From JBPOJN01 sp052033505 (GTDB lineage Bacteria > UBA10199 > JACPAL01 > GCA-016699445), in assembly GCA_052033505.1 (NCBI GenBank), contig JBPOJN010000070.1, positions 1 to 21,795 of the forward strand: DNA of 21,795 bases, given 5' to 3'. A program made the position numbers and the translations under genes. Position 1 is the first letter of the stretch; each line of letters begins with the position of its first letter. The notes under the pieces are model-generated. The model saw only the letters and a list, made by a program, of their open reading frames with translations. It was not told the origin of the DNA and searched no databases. Shown in pieces: positions 20,734-21,795 of the stretch.

Positions 20734-21795
20734 CAGGCGTGAAAAAAAAGAAATGGGGCTTAGGCCTTCTGGGGCTTGGCACCGTCGGAAGCGGCGTCGT
20801 TGAAATTCTCTCGTCGAACGCCAAGCTGATCGAATCGAGGACGGGGATCACGTTCGACCTGCGCAAGGTCTGTGTGCGGGATTTGAAAAAACAAAGGTCG
20901 GCGGTTTCCGGAAGCTTTGTACTGACGGATAAGCCCGAAGAGATTTTGAACGATCCCGAAATCGACATCGTGGTCGAGGTCATGGGCGGTTTGGAACCGG
21001 CCGGGAACTTGATCCAAGAAGCCATCCGCCGCGGCAAACACGTCGTCACCGCGAATAAAGCCCTGCTCGCCGACCGCGGCGCGGAGATTTTTAATGCCGT
21101 GCGCGAAAAAGGTGTTTCGATCGGCTATGAAGCCGCCGTCGCGGGGGGCGTTCCGATCCTCAAAGCGCTGCGCGAAGGCTTCGTCGGCAATAAGATCCAG
21201 ACGCTCTTCGGCATCATCAACGGTACCTGTAATTTTATTTTAAGCGAAATGTCGGAGAAGGGGTCGGACTTCTCGCAAGTGTTAAAAGAGGCGCAAAAAG
21301 CGGGGTACGCCGAACAAGATCCGACCTACGACGTACAGGGTTTGGACGCCGCACAGAAATTGTCGCTTTTGATCTCTCTCGCTTATGGCGTCGTACCGCC
21401 GCGCGAAGGTATTTTCGTCGAGGGTATCGACCGTATCACGTCGCTCGACATCGAATTTGCCAAAAAATTGGGCTACGCCGTGAAACTCCTCGCGATCGCT
21501 AAAGATCATGCGGGTGCCATCGAAGCGCGTGTGCATCCGACGATGGTGCCTCTCAATCATCCCCTGGCCGAAGTGAAGGGGACTTTTAATGCGATTTTCT
21601 TGGCCGGAGACGCCGTAGGGGATGCGATGTTCTTGGGAAAAGGCGCGGGCCGCTTGCCGACCGGGTCCGCCGTCGTCAGTGATCTTGTGATGATTGCATT
21701 GGGCCTGGCTGGTGAGAACGCCTTGACTGGATTGAGGCCGGCGACGCTTCAGCCTATGGAGTCGCTCACGACCGCATATTATTTGAGGTTTTCCG
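20730..21795 (+). CDS. hom: Homoserine dehydrogenase (partial, runs off the right edge)
   Basis: This enzyme reduces aspartate semialdehyde to homoserine with NAD(P)H, the branch to threonine and methionine. The 355 visible residues include the Rossmann loop GLLGLGTVGSG (11-22), VTANKALLAD (cofactor/substrate hinge), AAVAGGVPILKALREGF, the signature GIINGTCNFILSEM, and DPTYDVQGLDAAQKLSLL with catalytic Asp and Lys. The sequence stops at TAYYLRF, which is where the C-terminal regulatory ACT domain of the common 430-residue form begins, so threonine feedback control is expected but not visible. It starts at ATG 20730, four bases overlapping the alaC stop (ATGA). It is the third gene of the lipA operon, and thrC or similar may follow outside the window. 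Confidence 0.96.
   Translation, partial: MTGVKKKKWGLGLLGLGTVGSGVVEILSSNAKLIESRTGITFDLRKVCVRDLKKQRSAVSGSFVLTDKPEEILNDPEIDIVVEVMGGLEPAGNLIQEAIRRGKHVVTANKALLADRGAEIFNAVREKGVSIGYEAAVAGGVPILKALREGFVGNKIQTLFGIINGTCNFILSEMSEKGSDFSQVLKEAQKAGYAEQDPTYDVQGLDAAQKLSLLISLAYGVVPPREGIFVEGIDRITSLDIEFAKKLGYAVKLLAIAKDHAGAIEARVHPTMVPLNHPLAEVKGTFNAIFLAGDAVGDAMFLGKGAGRLPTGSAVVSDLVMIALGLAGENALTGLRPATLQPMESLTTAYYLRFS

Overview
The window is chromosomal DNA from a Gram-negative-type bacterium. It has tightly packed genes on both strands, a fairly high GC content in most genes, and RNA-binding, lipoate and amino-acid genes of ordinary bacterial type. Three features point towards a deltaproteobacterial/Myxococcota-like lineage or a related candidate phylum: a secreted protein built from CSLREA, beta-helix and DUF4215 (Myxococcus cysteine-rich) modules, a lone FlhB/SctU-family protein, and a RelA/SpoT-like protein that recalls an uncharacterised deltaproteobacterial family. 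The placement is inferred from family content only. I see no tRNA, rRNA, CRISPR array, insertion sequence or integrase.

Layout. 1-148: probable tail of a + strand gene. 149-937 (-): trmJ, divergent from an acyl-CoA synthetase (962-2935, +) with only 24 bp between the start codons. A strong two-way terminator at 2965-2996 separates that gene from a glycine-rich RRM protein (3021-3488, -). A 334-bp gene-free stretch with short direct repeats precedes a FlhB/SctU-type export-switch protein (3823-4962, +), which ends back to back with a CDP-alcohol phosphatidyltransferase (4963-5745, -). A small one-helix membrane protein (5794-6003, +) follows. Its stop overlaps by 4 bp the end of a 1270-residue secreted cysteine-rich repeat protein (6000-9812, -), which has a well-formed sigma-54-like element just before its start.

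10000-15973 is the most unusual part. On the minus strand, a RelA/SpoT-fold-like protein and a membrane-anchored, catalytically degenerate Mrr-like protein lie 1 bp apart. Diverging from them on the plus strand is a giant gene encoding a fusion. It joins a PEP-utiliser phosphohistidine (swivel) domain, a PEP-synthase-type ATP-grasp domain, a low-molecular-weight protein phosphatase domain resembling arginine phosphatases, and about 480 unassigned C-terminal residues. It has no PEP/pyruvate barrel, its domain order is permuted, and it looks AT-richer than its neighbours. It is my best candidate for an undescribed system: a self-contained ATP-driven phosphotransfer plus phosphatase protein.

15992-21795 returns to ordinary metabolism: a long-chain fatty-acyl-CoA synthetase (-) that seems to start at CTG, a small secreted Lys/His-rich protein (+), a YciI-like protein (-), and an overlapping operon lipA-alaC-hom (+) for lipoate synthesis, alanine transamination and the homoserine branch. 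hom runs off the right edge just where its ACT domain should begin.
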